Origin: a virus
Virus record (IMG/VR): IMGVR_UViG_3300044630_000876
Location: 1-30,680 of that record
Reading direction: 5' to 3' (one strand)
Length of the DNA stretch: 30,680 bases
Part shown: piece after piece, positions 7,633-14,987 of the stretch
How positions within the stretch are numbered: position 1 is the first letter of the stretch
Layout: each line of letters opens with the position of its first letter
Notes under the pieces: model-generated
Databases searched by the model: none
What the model was told of the DNA's origin: nothing
What the model saw: only the letters and a program-made list of their open reading frames with translations
Translations under genes and position numbers: made by a program

Positions 7633-8082
7633 ATGAAAAAATTCCTAATCATCGCCATTGTTTTGTTTGCAAGTTGCAAACCATCAAAAACAATTATCAA
7701 AGAAAACACGATTGTAAAATACGACACGATTCACACATCGGATGTGATTTATAAAACAAAGGCAATCAGGGATTCAATTATCATTGAAAATCCGTGCGAT
7801 TCTACGGGCATTTTAAACAAGTTTTATTCAAAATTTGTAATACCACAAGGCACAATCACATTGCGTTCAGCACGTGGCAGAATTGAGGCCAAAATCGACA
7901 TTGATTCAATTGAATCTGTGTACAAATCCAAATACCAATTGTCAAAATCGGACAATGTTCGAATTTCAAACAAAGAGGTGATCAAAAATGTAGTGCCTGC
8001 GTGGGCCATTATTACCATCTTTTTTGAATCGGTTATCATTATCGGATACGTGTTTTATAAAATGAGGCTATTTATTTTTTAA
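7633..8082 (+). CDS. Putative unimolecular spanin (lipoprotein with C-terminal membrane segment)
   Basis: This 149-residue protein starts MKKFLIIAIVLFASCK, a signal peptide with a lipobox ending at Cys15, which predicts outer-membrane anchoring. The middle is polar with many strands and helices (residues 20-120). Residues about 122-143 (PAWAIITIFFESVIIIGYVF) form a C-terminal inner-membrane span. Lipoprotein at one end and membrane span at the other is the u-spanin topology, as in phage T1 gp11, which fuses inner and outer membranes as the last lysis step. The position right after the endolysin supports this. Sequence similarity to a known spanin family was not established. Confidence 0.72.
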   Translation: MKKFLIIAIVLFASCKPSKTIIKENTIVKYDTIHTSDVIYKTKAIRDSIIIENPCDSTGILNKFYSKFVIPQGTITLRSARGRIEAKIDIDSIESVYKSKYQLSKSDNVRISNKEVIKNVVPAWAIITIFFESVIIIGYVFYKMRLFIF

Positions 8083-8098
8083 CTTGCATTAAAATAAG
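8080..8098 (+). promoter_or_regulatory. Promoter-like element before tail fibre
   Basis: TAACTTGC at 8080-8087 followed by ATTAAAATAAG resembles the TATATTTGCATAAAATAA arrangement seen at 13724, but lacks one T of the consensus. It sits in the short gap between spanin stop and fibre start. Confidence 0.3.
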
Positions 8099-8108
8099 CA
8101 GGTAGAAA

Positions 8109-11100
8109 ATGGCATCATTAACCGGTCAATTAGTAGCGGAAACATACAAAGCATTGTTAAAAACCATTGACAATGACATCCTAACAGCAAGCGAAAAGCA
8201 AATCACAGATGGATTGGGTGGCGGATCAAATGTTTTCATTGATTCACAGGGGTTTTTAAGAGCAAATAAATACAAGGTCACTAATGGTTTAGCAACGCAA
8301 TTTTTAAAAGCAGATGGATCATTGGATGCAAATACTTATTTGACCAGCATTACAAGTTCACAAATCATCACGGCATTAGGTTACACACCTGTTCCGACAA
8401 CACGTACATTGACAATCAATGGCACAACGTATGATTTGAGTGCAAATAGATCATGGACGGTCGCAGGAACGGCAGCCGTGTGGGGTAATATTTCAGGCAC
8501 ATTGTCCAATCAAACAGATTTACAAACGGCATTAAATGCCAAATACAATAATCCAACCGGTACAATTTCACAATACATTCGTGGGGATGGTTCATTGGCT
8601 ACATTCCCAACATTGCCGGGAGGGTTACCAACAGGTGGAACAGCAGGTCAAATTTTGGCCAAAATTGATGCAACCGATTACAATACACATTGGATTGATA
8701 ATTTTGCCACACAAACCAAAAATGAGGTCAAATTAGGCGCAACATTAGCCAAAGGCACAGCGGTTTATGTTTCTGGATCAACCGGTGGCAGCGGAACAAA
8801 TATGATTGTGATGGCCGCATCAAATGCAAGTGAGGCATTAAGTTCAAAAACGTTTGGTTTACTTGAAACAGGTGGTGTGACTAATGATTTGGTAAAATGT
8901 GTGACATTCGGATTATTAGCCGGATTGGATACATCAACAGCACAGGCAGGTGATCCGGTTTGGTTGGGTGTTAATGGTGCATTATTGTTTGGTTTAGCCA
9001 ACAAACCTGTTGCACCGGCAAATATGGTTTATATTGGAGTTGTGACACGTGTACAATCAAACAATGGTGAAATATTTGTAAACGTTCAAAATGGATTTGA
9101 AATTGAGGAATTACACGATGTATTGATTCAATCAAAAGCCAACAATCAAGGTTTATTTTACGAATCATCCACAGGATTGTGGAAAAATAAGAGCATCGCA
9201 ACGGTATTGGGTTATACACCACAGGCGCAGTTAGATGGCACAGGTTTTGTGAAAGCATCAGGCACGACAATATCGTATGATAATAGCACGTATTTAACCA
9301 CAAGCGATGCAGCAAGCACATACCAAAGATTGGACAGAATGGCCATCAATTTGCTTGCAAGTGATATTCAATACCCTAATAACAATGCCGTAATTGCAGC
9401 ATTAGCATTGAAAGCAAATGCGGCCAATCCTGTATTCACAGGTAATATGACAATTTCAGGTGCAGAACCAAAGTTGTTTTTTACCGATACAGATAATAAT
9501 CCAGATTACACAGTTTTCATTGATTCTGGTGTATTTTTTATATACGATCAAACAGCCGGAGCAACACGTTTTTCAATTAGTTCAACCGGTAATATTAGCT
9601 CAGGGGTTGGGAAATCAATCACAGCAGGATCATTTGTAAAAGAAAGCGGATTGGCAACTCAGTTTTTGAAAGCAGATGGATCAATTGATTCAAGCACGTA
9701 TGTAACATCAACAGCATTGGCTGATTATTTATTAATTACAACAGCGGCATCAACATATCAGCGATTAGATAGGATTGCATCATCATTATTTGCAAGCGCA
9801 ACAAATTACCCAAATAACAACGCAGTCATTGCCGGATTGGCTTTAAAAGCAGATGCCGCAAATCCTGTATTTACAGGATCAATGAACATTCAAGGGTTGG
9901 AATCAAGAATCAATTTTTATGATGAAAACAATTTAAGGAAGTTTTTTATTGGTTATAGTTCGGGGCAATTATCAATTTTTCAAGATGCCGGATCAGCAAC
10001 AAGATTCCAAATAAATTCAAGCGGAAACATAACAACAGGTGTTAATAATACAATTACATCGTGGGGTTTTATAAAATCGGGTGGCACATCAAGTCAATAT
10101 TTAATGGCTGATGGGTCGGTTTCCACCGGACTTGCAAACGCAATTTCAGGATCATTGACATCAGGATATGTTCCAAAGGCAACAGGTGTAAATACATTGG
10201 GTAATAGTTTAATGTATGACAATGGAAGTCAAATTGCAATTAGCGGAAATTTAGAATTAACAAAAGGAGCAAATCGATCAATTATTATTGGAAGTGCGCC
10301 AAATTATGATTGGAGAATTAGAACATCTGAAAATGATTTGGAAATTAGGATGGCTGATGCTTTAACGGCTTTAAAATTTTATTACCCTGATGGATCGGCA
10401 ACATTTATTAATTCAGTTACAGCAACATCATTTGTCAAAACAGGTGGAACATCAAGCCAATTTTTAAAGGCAAATGGCAGTATTGATTCAAATTCTTATG
10501 CACTTTCATCGGCATTAGGAAATTATTTACCATTAACAGGGGGAACATTATCAGGTACATTAGAAGTTTCTAATTCATCGGGGGCTGCGTGGTATTTTGC
10601 AAATAGAAATGCTACTTTTTCAGAGGCAGGTATAAAACTTACTACGGCAGGAGTTGGAGATTTTTATTTTGGTACGCGGAATACAGATACTACATCGTCA
10701 TTACATTTTTTTTCCTATACAACATCGACTACAATAGCACAATTTACAAGTGGTGGCAATTTTTTAATAGGCACAAATACAAATTCAGGTTATAAATTAG
10801 ATGTTAATGGATCCGTAAGATTTAGTGGAGATTTAAGAATTGAAAAAGCAACACCATTGTTTGTTTTGCAAGCATCCGCATCGGATTCATTTCACGGAAT
10901 CGAATTTAGACAAGGTGGAGGATTTGATGCATTTATAAAACAATTACCACAGACAGGTGAATTTAAAATATCTAATGGAAGGGGTGCAGGATGGGGCGGA
11001 TTTATGACATTTTATACTGATTCTGTTGAACGTGTAAGAATAACACCAAATGGCGAATTTGGTATTGGAGTTACTCCATCAGGTGGGAATAGATTTTGGG

Positions 11101-12044
11101 TAAAAGGAAGTGATTCAACAGCATCAAATACAACATTAGTTTTACAAAATAGTAATAATACAATTGTTCATTTAGTTAGAAATGATGGATCAGCATATTT
11201 TCAAGGTGGCAATATAGCAATTGGTACAACAAGTGCAATAAGTCAATTACAAGTTGGAGACGTTAATACATCAGGAACGGGAATAACAATTGCTGCAAGA
11301 TATGATCAATCAAATGCTTTTTTAAGATTCAGAAGCGGCCATCCTAATAATTCTAATATTTGGGAATTAGGAAATATATCAATGACTGATGACGGGAATT
11401 ATAATGGTGTAATGTATTTTAGGACAGCCACATCAGGTATGGCAACACCCGATATTAAAATGACATTAAAAGCTAATGGAAATTTTATGATTAACACAAC
11501 ATCGGACAATGGATATAAATTAAATGTTAACGGAACAGGATATTTTAATACAGGATTGGTTGTTGGTAGTGATATGTCAATGTCAGGTAATTTGACATTA
11601 AACACAGGAGCAAATAGATTTATTCAAATAGGTAGTAATACAAATTATTATTGGAGGTTAAGAGCAACAGGGGATGATTTAGAAATTCGAATGGCCGATA
11701 ATTTTGCAGCCTTAAAAATGTATTATCCAAATGGTGCAGCCACATTCATTAATACGGTCACAGCAACAGCATTTTTTGAATCATCAGATTTTCGTTTAAA
11801 AACATTAATTAACGATAATCCAATAATTCATGGAATTGAGCATTTACAAGCTAAATTGTACGAAAAAAATGGCAAAATGGAATTAGGATATTTTGCACAA
11901 GATGCCGAAATCTTTATGCCATATGCCGTGACAAAAAATGCAGATGGATTTTTAAATTTATCATATCGAGAAGTTCACACAGCTAAAATTGCAAGATTAG
12001 AAAAAGAGGTGGCAGAATTAAAAGCAAAATTAAACGCAGCATAA
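8109..12044 (+). CDS. Tail fibre / receptor-binding protein with S74-type chaperone domain
   Basis: At 1311 residues this is the largest protein and the best host-range candidate. The N-terminal 350 residues contain repeating QFLKADGS units and a compact domain around GATLAKGTAVYVSG. The middle has duplicated segments: PNNNAVIAALALKANAANPV is echoed about 145 residues later, and GANRSIIIGS...DLEIRMAD recurs near the end. NSGYKLDVNGSVRF and NGYKLNVNGTGYF are typical fibre-stalk motifs. Residues about 1225-1311 form an intramolecular chaperone (SSDFRLK, then LGYFAQDAEIFMPYAV and LSYREVHTAKIARLEKEV), which trimerises the fibre and then cleaves itself off before SSDFRLK. The second half uses more AGA and AT-ending codons than the first. 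Confidence 0.9.
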   Translation: MASLTGQLVAETYKALLKTIDNDILTASEKQITDGLGGGSNVFIDSQGFLRANKYKVTNGLATQFLKADGSLDANTYLTSITSSQIITALGYTPVPTTRTLTINGTTYDLSANRSWTVAGTAAVWGNISGTLSNQTDLQTALNAKYNNPTGTISQYIRGDGSLATFPTLPGGLPTGGTAGQILAKIDATDYNTHWIDNFATQTKNEVKLGATLAKGTAVYVSGSTGGSGTNMIVMAASNASEALSSKTFGLLETGGVTNDLVKCVTFGLLAGLDTSTAQAGDPVWLGVNGALLFGLANKPVAPANMVYIGVVTRVQSNNGEIFVNVQNGFEIEELHDVLIQSKANNQGLFYESSTGLWKNKSIATVLGYTPQAQLDGTGFVKASGTTISYDNSTYLTTSDAASTYQRLDRMAINLLASDIQYPNNNAVIAALALKANAANPVFTGNMTISGAEPKLFFTDTDNNPDYTVFIDSGVFFIYDQTAGATRFSISSTGNISSGVGKSITAGSFVKESGLATQFLKADGSIDSSTYVTSTALADYLLITTAASTYQRLDRIASSLFASATNYPNNNAVIAGLALKADAANPVFTGSMNIQGLESRINFYDENNLRKFFIGYSSGQLSIFQDAGSATRFQINSSGNITTGVNNTITSWGFIKSGGTSSQYLMADGSVSTGLANAISGSLTSGYVPKATGVNTLGNSLMYDNGSQIAISGNLELTKGANRSIIIGSAPNYDWRIRTSENDLEIRMADALTALKFYYPDGSATFINSVTATSFVKTGGTSSQFLKANGSIDSNSYALSSALGNYLPLTGGTLSGTLEVSNSSGAAWYFANRNATFSEAGIKLTTAGVGDFYFGTRNTDTTSSLHFFSYTTSTTIAQFTSGGNFLIGTNTNSGYKLDVNGSVRFSGDLRIEKATPLFVLQASASDSFHGIEFRQGGGFDAFIKQLPQTGEFKISNGRGAGWGGFMTFYTDSVERVRITPNGEFGIGVTPSGGNRFWVKGSDSTASNTTLVLQNSNNTIVHLVRNDGSAYFQGGNIAIGTTSAISQLQVGDVNTSGTGITIAARYDQSNAFLRFRSGHPNNSNIWELGNISMTDDGNYNGVMYFRTATSGMATPDIKMTLKANGNFMINTTSDNGYKLNVNGTGYFNTGLVVGSDMSMSGNLTLNTGANRFIQIGSNTNYYWRLRATGDDLEIRMADNFAALKMYYPNGAATFINTVTATAFFESSDFRLKTLINDNPIIHGIEHLQAKLYEKNGKMELGYFAQDAEIFMPYAVTKNADGFLNLSYREVHTAKIARLEKEVAELKAKLNAA

Positions 12045-12045
12045 T

Positions 12046-12489
12046 ATGCAATGGATAAATGTAGCATCAAATCAAACGTGTTCGTGGGATAGTTTACAAA
12101 ATGCCTGTGATAATGGATATTTTTTGCAAATATTACCAATGCCACCATCAGGTGTTCCGGCAAGCCGTTGCGTTCGTAAGGAATTAATTCAATCGTATAT
12201 TGAAATACAATCAGCACCATTATCAGGTGTGCCAAATAATGAATTGGTTGTCAAAAGCCAATTAGTGGCCATTCAATACACATATTATCAATTAACACCG
12301 TGTGATGGTGGTGCAGGTGCGTGGACACGTATTTTCCCAACATTAGGAGTTGGCCAACGGTATATTTTGCCCGGATTTACTAATAGATTTTTTTATTACA
12401 ATGGAATATCGCAAGGGCCACAGGTGATGATACCATCTGGATACAACGGATCAATTCAAATTGTAAGTGGTGCAACGTATTGTCCATAA
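12046..12489 (+). CDS. Unknown small protein after tail fibre
   Basis: This 147-residue protein is not recognised. It contains five cysteines (in NQTCSW, NACDNG, SRCVRK, TPCDGG and the C-terminal TYCP), many aromatic residues and a Gly/Pro-rich end (RYILPGFTNRFFYYNGISQGP). No membrane segment is evident. It starts one base after the fibre stop, so it may be a fibre-tip or accessory virion protein, or a fibre assembly partner. That role rests on position only. Confidence 0.75.
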   Translation: MQWINVASNQTCSWDSLQNACDNGYFLQILPMPPSGVPASRCVRKELIQSYIEIQSAPLSGVPNNELVVKSQLVAIQYTYYQLTPCDGGAGAWTRIFPTLGVGQRYILPGFTNRFFYYNGISQGPQVMIPSGYNGSIQIVSGATYCP

Positions 12490-12493
12490 TCTG

Positions 12494-12501
12494 TATATTT
12501 G
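12494..12501 (+). promoter_or_regulatory. -7 promoter element (TATATTTG)
   Basis: An exact TAnnTTTG match followed by CATATTAAA lies 27 bases before the ATG at 12529. It shares the GCATA downstream motif with the element at 13724. No clear -33 box is seen. Confidence 0.5.
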
Positions 12502-12528
12502 CATATTAAACAACCAAATCAACATAAA

Positions 12529-12924
12529 ATGAAAAAGAAGTACGCAGAAATCATTGTTTTGTCACGTGTATTGAGCCATTTTGCCGGTGAGCAAAAGACA
12601 AAGGCACAAAAGAAATTGGCTAAAATCAACGAAAAATTGAAGCCATATTTGGATAAATACGAGGAACAGGCTGAGGAATACCGTTTGGACAATGCATCAG
12701 TTGATAAAGATGGCAACCTAATTTTAAAAGAAAATGGCGGTTATTCATACACAAAAGATGGATTAAAAAAATTGACTGAAAAATCAAAGGCATTGAATTT
12801 AACTGAGGTTGATTTTGAATTAATTCAGGTAATCAATCCGGAGGGATTAGAAGAATTTGGATTCTTGAAAGATTGGGTTGAGGGTGTTGAGTTTACAAAT
12901 ATTGATGAGGAAATAGAATTATAA
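12529..12924 (+). CDS. Unknown coiled-coil protein, tail region
   Basis: This 131-residue protein is rich in Lys and Glu, with a predicted coiled coil in the first 60 residues (KTKAQKKLAKINEKLKPYLDKYEEQAEEYRLD described here by its parts) and an acidic end (NIDEEIEL). I recognise similar proteins in other Bacteroidota phages but know no function. The ATG at 12529 is preferred to an in-frame TTG at 12499 that lies inside the -7 element. Confidence 0.75.
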   Translation: MKKKYAEIIVLSRVLSHFAGEQKTKAQKKLAKINEKLKPYLDKYEEQAEEYRLDNASVDKDGNLILKENGGYSYTKDGLKKLTEKSKALNLTEVDFELIQVINPEGLEEFGFLKDWVEGVEFTNIDEEIEL

Positions 12925-12927
12925 GAT

Positions 12928-13263
12928 ATGAAAACAATCGAACCGGTTTCAATTTGGGACAATGGCAAAACACTAAGTGCAACCATTTTAAATGCGTATG
13001 CGGTGAATGTAACGTTGGGTAATTCAGCCACGTTTTATTATTCATTAAGTGCGCAAAATGAGGATCAGACAATTGGATCACAGGTTGCACAGGGCAATTT
13101 GTCAATGACAGGTGAGGCATACACACAATGGACAATGGATGATTATGCATGGGATTGGGTTGCACAGCAATTAAATTTGACCATTACAGGCGATTATATC
13201 CCACCGGTTCCACCGGAACCAACACCGGCACCTGAACCTGAAATTGAATCACCTGCGGTTTAA
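12928..13263 (+). CDS. Unknown protein with Pro/Glu-rich C-terminus
   Basis: This 111-residue protein has a beta-rich first part (TLSATILNAYAVNVTLG, then FYYSLSAQN) and a C-terminal tail of about 25 residues dominated by Pro and Glu. It lies immediately before the tail-tube gene with a one-base stop/start overlap. It may be a minor tail or tube-decoration protein, which is an inference from position. Confidence 0.72.
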   Translation: MKTIEPVSIWDNGKTLSATILNAYAVNVTLGNSATFYYSLSAQNEDQTIGSQVAQGNLSMTGEAYTQWTMDDYAWDWVAQQLNLTITGDYIPPVPPEPTPAPEPEIESPAV

Positions 13264-13712
13264 TGGCATTAGTAAACGGCACAAACGTAGTTCTGTATGA
13301 GGGCGATATAGCACTTGGTCATTCCAAGTCAGCTACGATGTCTTTGCAAATGGATATGGCCGAATTTACCAATAAGGATTCACAGGGATGGAAGGAAGTA
13401 TTGGCCGGTAAACGATCGGCATCATTTTCAGCGGAAGGGTTGGTGGATTATTCCGATCAGGTCAATTTTAATGACTTTGCAGAACGAATAATTACACGAT
13501 CTGAGGTGCAATGGGTATTTCAAACGGCCGGGATGTTTTATTACGGATTGGGATACATTAACAATGTGGAGCAGGTTTCCCAAATGGAAAACGTTTCAAC
13601 ATATTCGGTTGATTTTACAATTTCGGGCCGGATTTATACTGATCAAAGATTGATTTGGAATTTGGTGTTTACCAATTGGGAAAACTTAAATATTCAATGG
13701 CAAAATCTATAA
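13263..13712 (+). CDS. Tail tube protein paralogue 1 (TP901-1-like)
   Basis: This 149-residue protein has the tail-tube family pattern: an N-terminal NGTNVVLYEGDIALGHSKS strand, then a MAEFTNKDSQGWKEVLAGKRSASFSAEGLVDY-like region (family motif: T-K-x-S-x-G-W-x-E-x-L-x-G), and a C-terminal beta hairpin. It is clearly related to the next gene at 13764 in the first 80 residues, with GW and GLV(D/N)Y aligned. The C-terminus (LIWNLVFTNWENLNIQWQNL) differs and is rich in Trp/Asn. Which copy builds the main tube is uncertain; this one may be a minor or terminal subunit. Confidence 0.8.
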   Translation: MALVNGTNVVLYEGDIALGHSKSATMSLQMDMAEFTNKDSQGWKEVLAGKRSASFSAEGLVDYSDQVNFNDFAERIITRSEVQWVFQTAGMFYYGLGYINNVEQVSQMENVSTYSVDFTISGRIYTDQRLIWNLVFTNWENLNIQWQNL

Positions 13713-13723
13713 TGCATTTTGAA

Positions 13724-13754
13724 TATATTTGCATAAAATAAGAGCATAAAATAA
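13724..13754 (+). promoter_or_regulatory. Promoter: TATATTTG followed by GCATAAAATAA direct repeats
   Basis: TATATTTG at 13724-13731 is a perfect -7 match. GCATAAAATAA occurs at 13731-13741 and again at 13744-13754, a 13-base period in the expected 5' leader of the tail-tube mRNA. This is a strong candidate for a dedicated late promoter for the abundant tube protein. Confidence 0.6.
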
Positions 13755-13763
13755 AACAAAAAT

Positions 13764-14174
13764 ATGGCAACATCGGGAGTATTTAACGGCACGAACCTAT
13801 TGATCAAAGTTGAGGGGACTGCAATTGCACACACAACATCATGTTCATTGTCTATTTCACAGGACATTGCAGATGCAACAACAAAAAATTCAGGCGGTTG
13901 GTCTGAGGGAATCAGCGGTTTACGTTCAGGTGAAATTTCATTTGATGGTTTAGTAAACTACGCATCGGCTGCAAATGCTGAGGAATTAGTTGATTTCGTT
14001 TTGAACCGTACAATCATCACTTGTGTATTCGGAACAACAGCAACAGGTGATGTGATATACACAGCAGAAGGTTACATTGCATCAATTGAGCAATCAGCAG
14101 AAATGGAAGCGGCGGTGACATTCTCAGGTTCAATCACATTGACAGGCGCAATCGTAAAATCAACAAACGCATAA
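13764..14174 (+). CDS. Major tail tube protein, paralogue 2 (TP901-1-like)
   Basis: This 136-residue protein shows FNGTNLLIKVEGTAIAHTT, ATTKNSGGWSEGISGLRS, ISFDGLVNYAS and a C-terminal TFSGSITLTGAI strand, the TP901-1-type tail tube pattern. It is paired with its own promoter and its own terminator, and uses highly expressed codons (CGT, GGT, ATC), so it is the likely abundant tube subunit. The tandem paralogue upstream has a different C-terminus. Confidence 0.88.
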   Translation: MATSGVFNGTNLLIKVEGTAIAHTTSCSLSISQDIADATTKNSGGWSEGISGLRSGEISFDGLVNYASAANAEELVDFVLNRTIITCVFGTTATGDVIYTAEGYIASIEQSAEMEAAVTFSGSITLTGAIVKSTNA

Positions 14175-14194
14175 TTTGTTGAATTAAAATACAC

Positions 14195-14225
14195 CCCCTG
14201 CATCGGTAATATGGTGCAGGGGTTT
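14195..14225 (+). terminator. Intrinsic terminator after tail tube gene
   Basis: CCCCTGCA (14195-14202) pairs perfectly with TGCAGGGG (14215-14222); the loop is about 12 bases and can close further with T-G and C-G pairs. The following T run is short (TTT, then AGAGTTTAT), so termination may be partial, letting some transcription reach the tail chaperone genes. Confidence 0.75.
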
Positions 14226-14251
14226 AGAGTTTATCACCTAATCAAACACAA

Positions 14252-14644
14252 ATGGAAGTCAATCAAAAAAGGGGCTATTGTCAATTAAATATTGGCGGTA
14301 AAATTCGCACCCTACATTTTTCAATGAATTTTTGGGCCGCATTCGAACAGGCATCGGGATTCAGCATTTCAGAAATCGACAAAGTTTTTGGAAATGGTTT
14401 GTCATTATCTTCAATGAGGGCATTGGTTTATTCCGGCCTAATAGCATACGATCAGGAAAATGGCAACGAAATTGATTACACAATTTATTCGGTCGGTGAT
14501 TGGATGGAGGATGTGGATCAAAGTGCATTGACATTATTAGTTGAAACCCTTATGCAATCCCGAATTTTAGGCAATGACCTAAATGCCGGTGTACGCAGAA
14601 ACGTTGAAAAGTCCACAAAAAACCCAAAGCCGAAAAACCCCTAA
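14252..14644 (+). CDS. Tail assembly chaperone, short form (gpG-like)
   Basis: This 130-residue cytoplasmic chaperone is expected to bind the tape measure protein. It sits between tube and tape-measure genes, and has NIGGKIRTLHFSMNFWAAFEQASG followed by helical segments, as in other chaperone genes of this position. Its reading frame ends at 14642-14644, but a slippery heptamer at 14617-14623 lets part of the ribosomes continue into the next frame. Confidence 0.82.
   Translation: MEVNQKRGYCQLNIGGKIRTLHFSMNFWAAFEQASGFSISEIDKVFGNGLSLSSMRALVYSGLIAYDQENGNEIDYTIYSVGDWMEDVDQSALTLLVETLMQSRILGNDLNAGVRRNVEKSTKNPKPKNP
14617..14623 (+). other. Programmed -1 frameshift site (A AAA AAC)
   Basis: In the chaperone frame the codons read ACA-AAA-AAC, giving a perfect X XXY YYZ heptamer at 14617-14623. 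A -1 shift continues PKAEKPLTWDS and then enters MLDFYIGQAG of the 14656 frame without any stop. The fusion would be 235 residues. The relative frames (14252 vs 14656) and the gene position match the conserved G/GT frameshift of siphophages. Confidence 0.85.
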
Positions 14645-14958
14645 CGTGGGATTCAATGCTTGATTTTTACATTGGTCAAGCAGGAATACCACCGGACAAT
14701 TTTTGGCGCAATACGTGGAAGGAAAATGCGTTGTTGGGGGAGTCTTGGAGTGTAAACATCAATTTACATTGGGAGATGCACAGATTTACAAGCACAATGA
14801 TTATAAATTCACAAGCAACGAAACGTTCACAATTGATCACACCTGATAAATTATTCCCATTGCCACAGGATGTGTTTTTGGACAAAGGGAAACCAAAGTC
14901 TACACCGGAACAATTCAAAGCATTTTTGGATCAAATTGAAAAAAGCCAAACCAAATAA
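14623..14958 (+). CDS. Tail assembly chaperone, frameshift extension (GT-like T domain)
   Basis: This is the -1 frame segment made as the C-terminal part of the long chaperone form, which in lambda bridges tape measure and tube subunits. It includes WDSMLDFYIGQAGIPPDNFWRNTWKE and ends in PEQFKAFLDQIEKSQTK. An ATG at 14656 could start a separate 100-residue protein, but it has no leader and sits 11 bases after the previous stop, so frameshift expression is more likely. A terminator hairpin overlaps its last codons. Confidence 0.8.
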   Translation, partial: PKAEKPLTWDSMLDFYIGQAGIPPDNFWRNTWKENALLGESWSVNINLHWEMHRFTSTMIINSQATKRSQLITPDKLFPLPQDVFLDKGKPKSTPEQFKAFLDQIEKSQTK

Positions 14959-14976
14959 TGGGTTGGCTTTTTTTTT
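14941..14976 (+). terminator. Terminator overlapping the end of the chaperone gene
   Basis: AAAAGCCAA (14941-14949) pairs with TTGGCTTTT (14963-14971), with an inner CC/GG pair, followed by a run of T. The hairpin includes the stop codon. It would attenuate read-through into the tape measure gene and so set its low copy number. TAACTTTA at 14976-14983 may then restart transcription, but leaves only four bases before the ATG. Confidence 0.7.
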
Positions 14977-14987
14977 AACTTTACATC

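Noticed and set aside
8536-8736. 66-residue + frame inside the fibre gene
   Set aside because: A shadow frame within a clearly coding repeat-rich gene.
8109-12044. Diversity-generating retroelement acting on the fibre gene
   Set aside because: No reverse transcriptase gene or template/variable repeat pair is present; the internal repeats are ordinary fibre-domain duplications.
12499-12528. TTG-started extension of the coiled-coil gene at 12529
   Set aside because: The TTG is part of the TATATTTG promoter element, so it would not be in the mRNA as a usable start.
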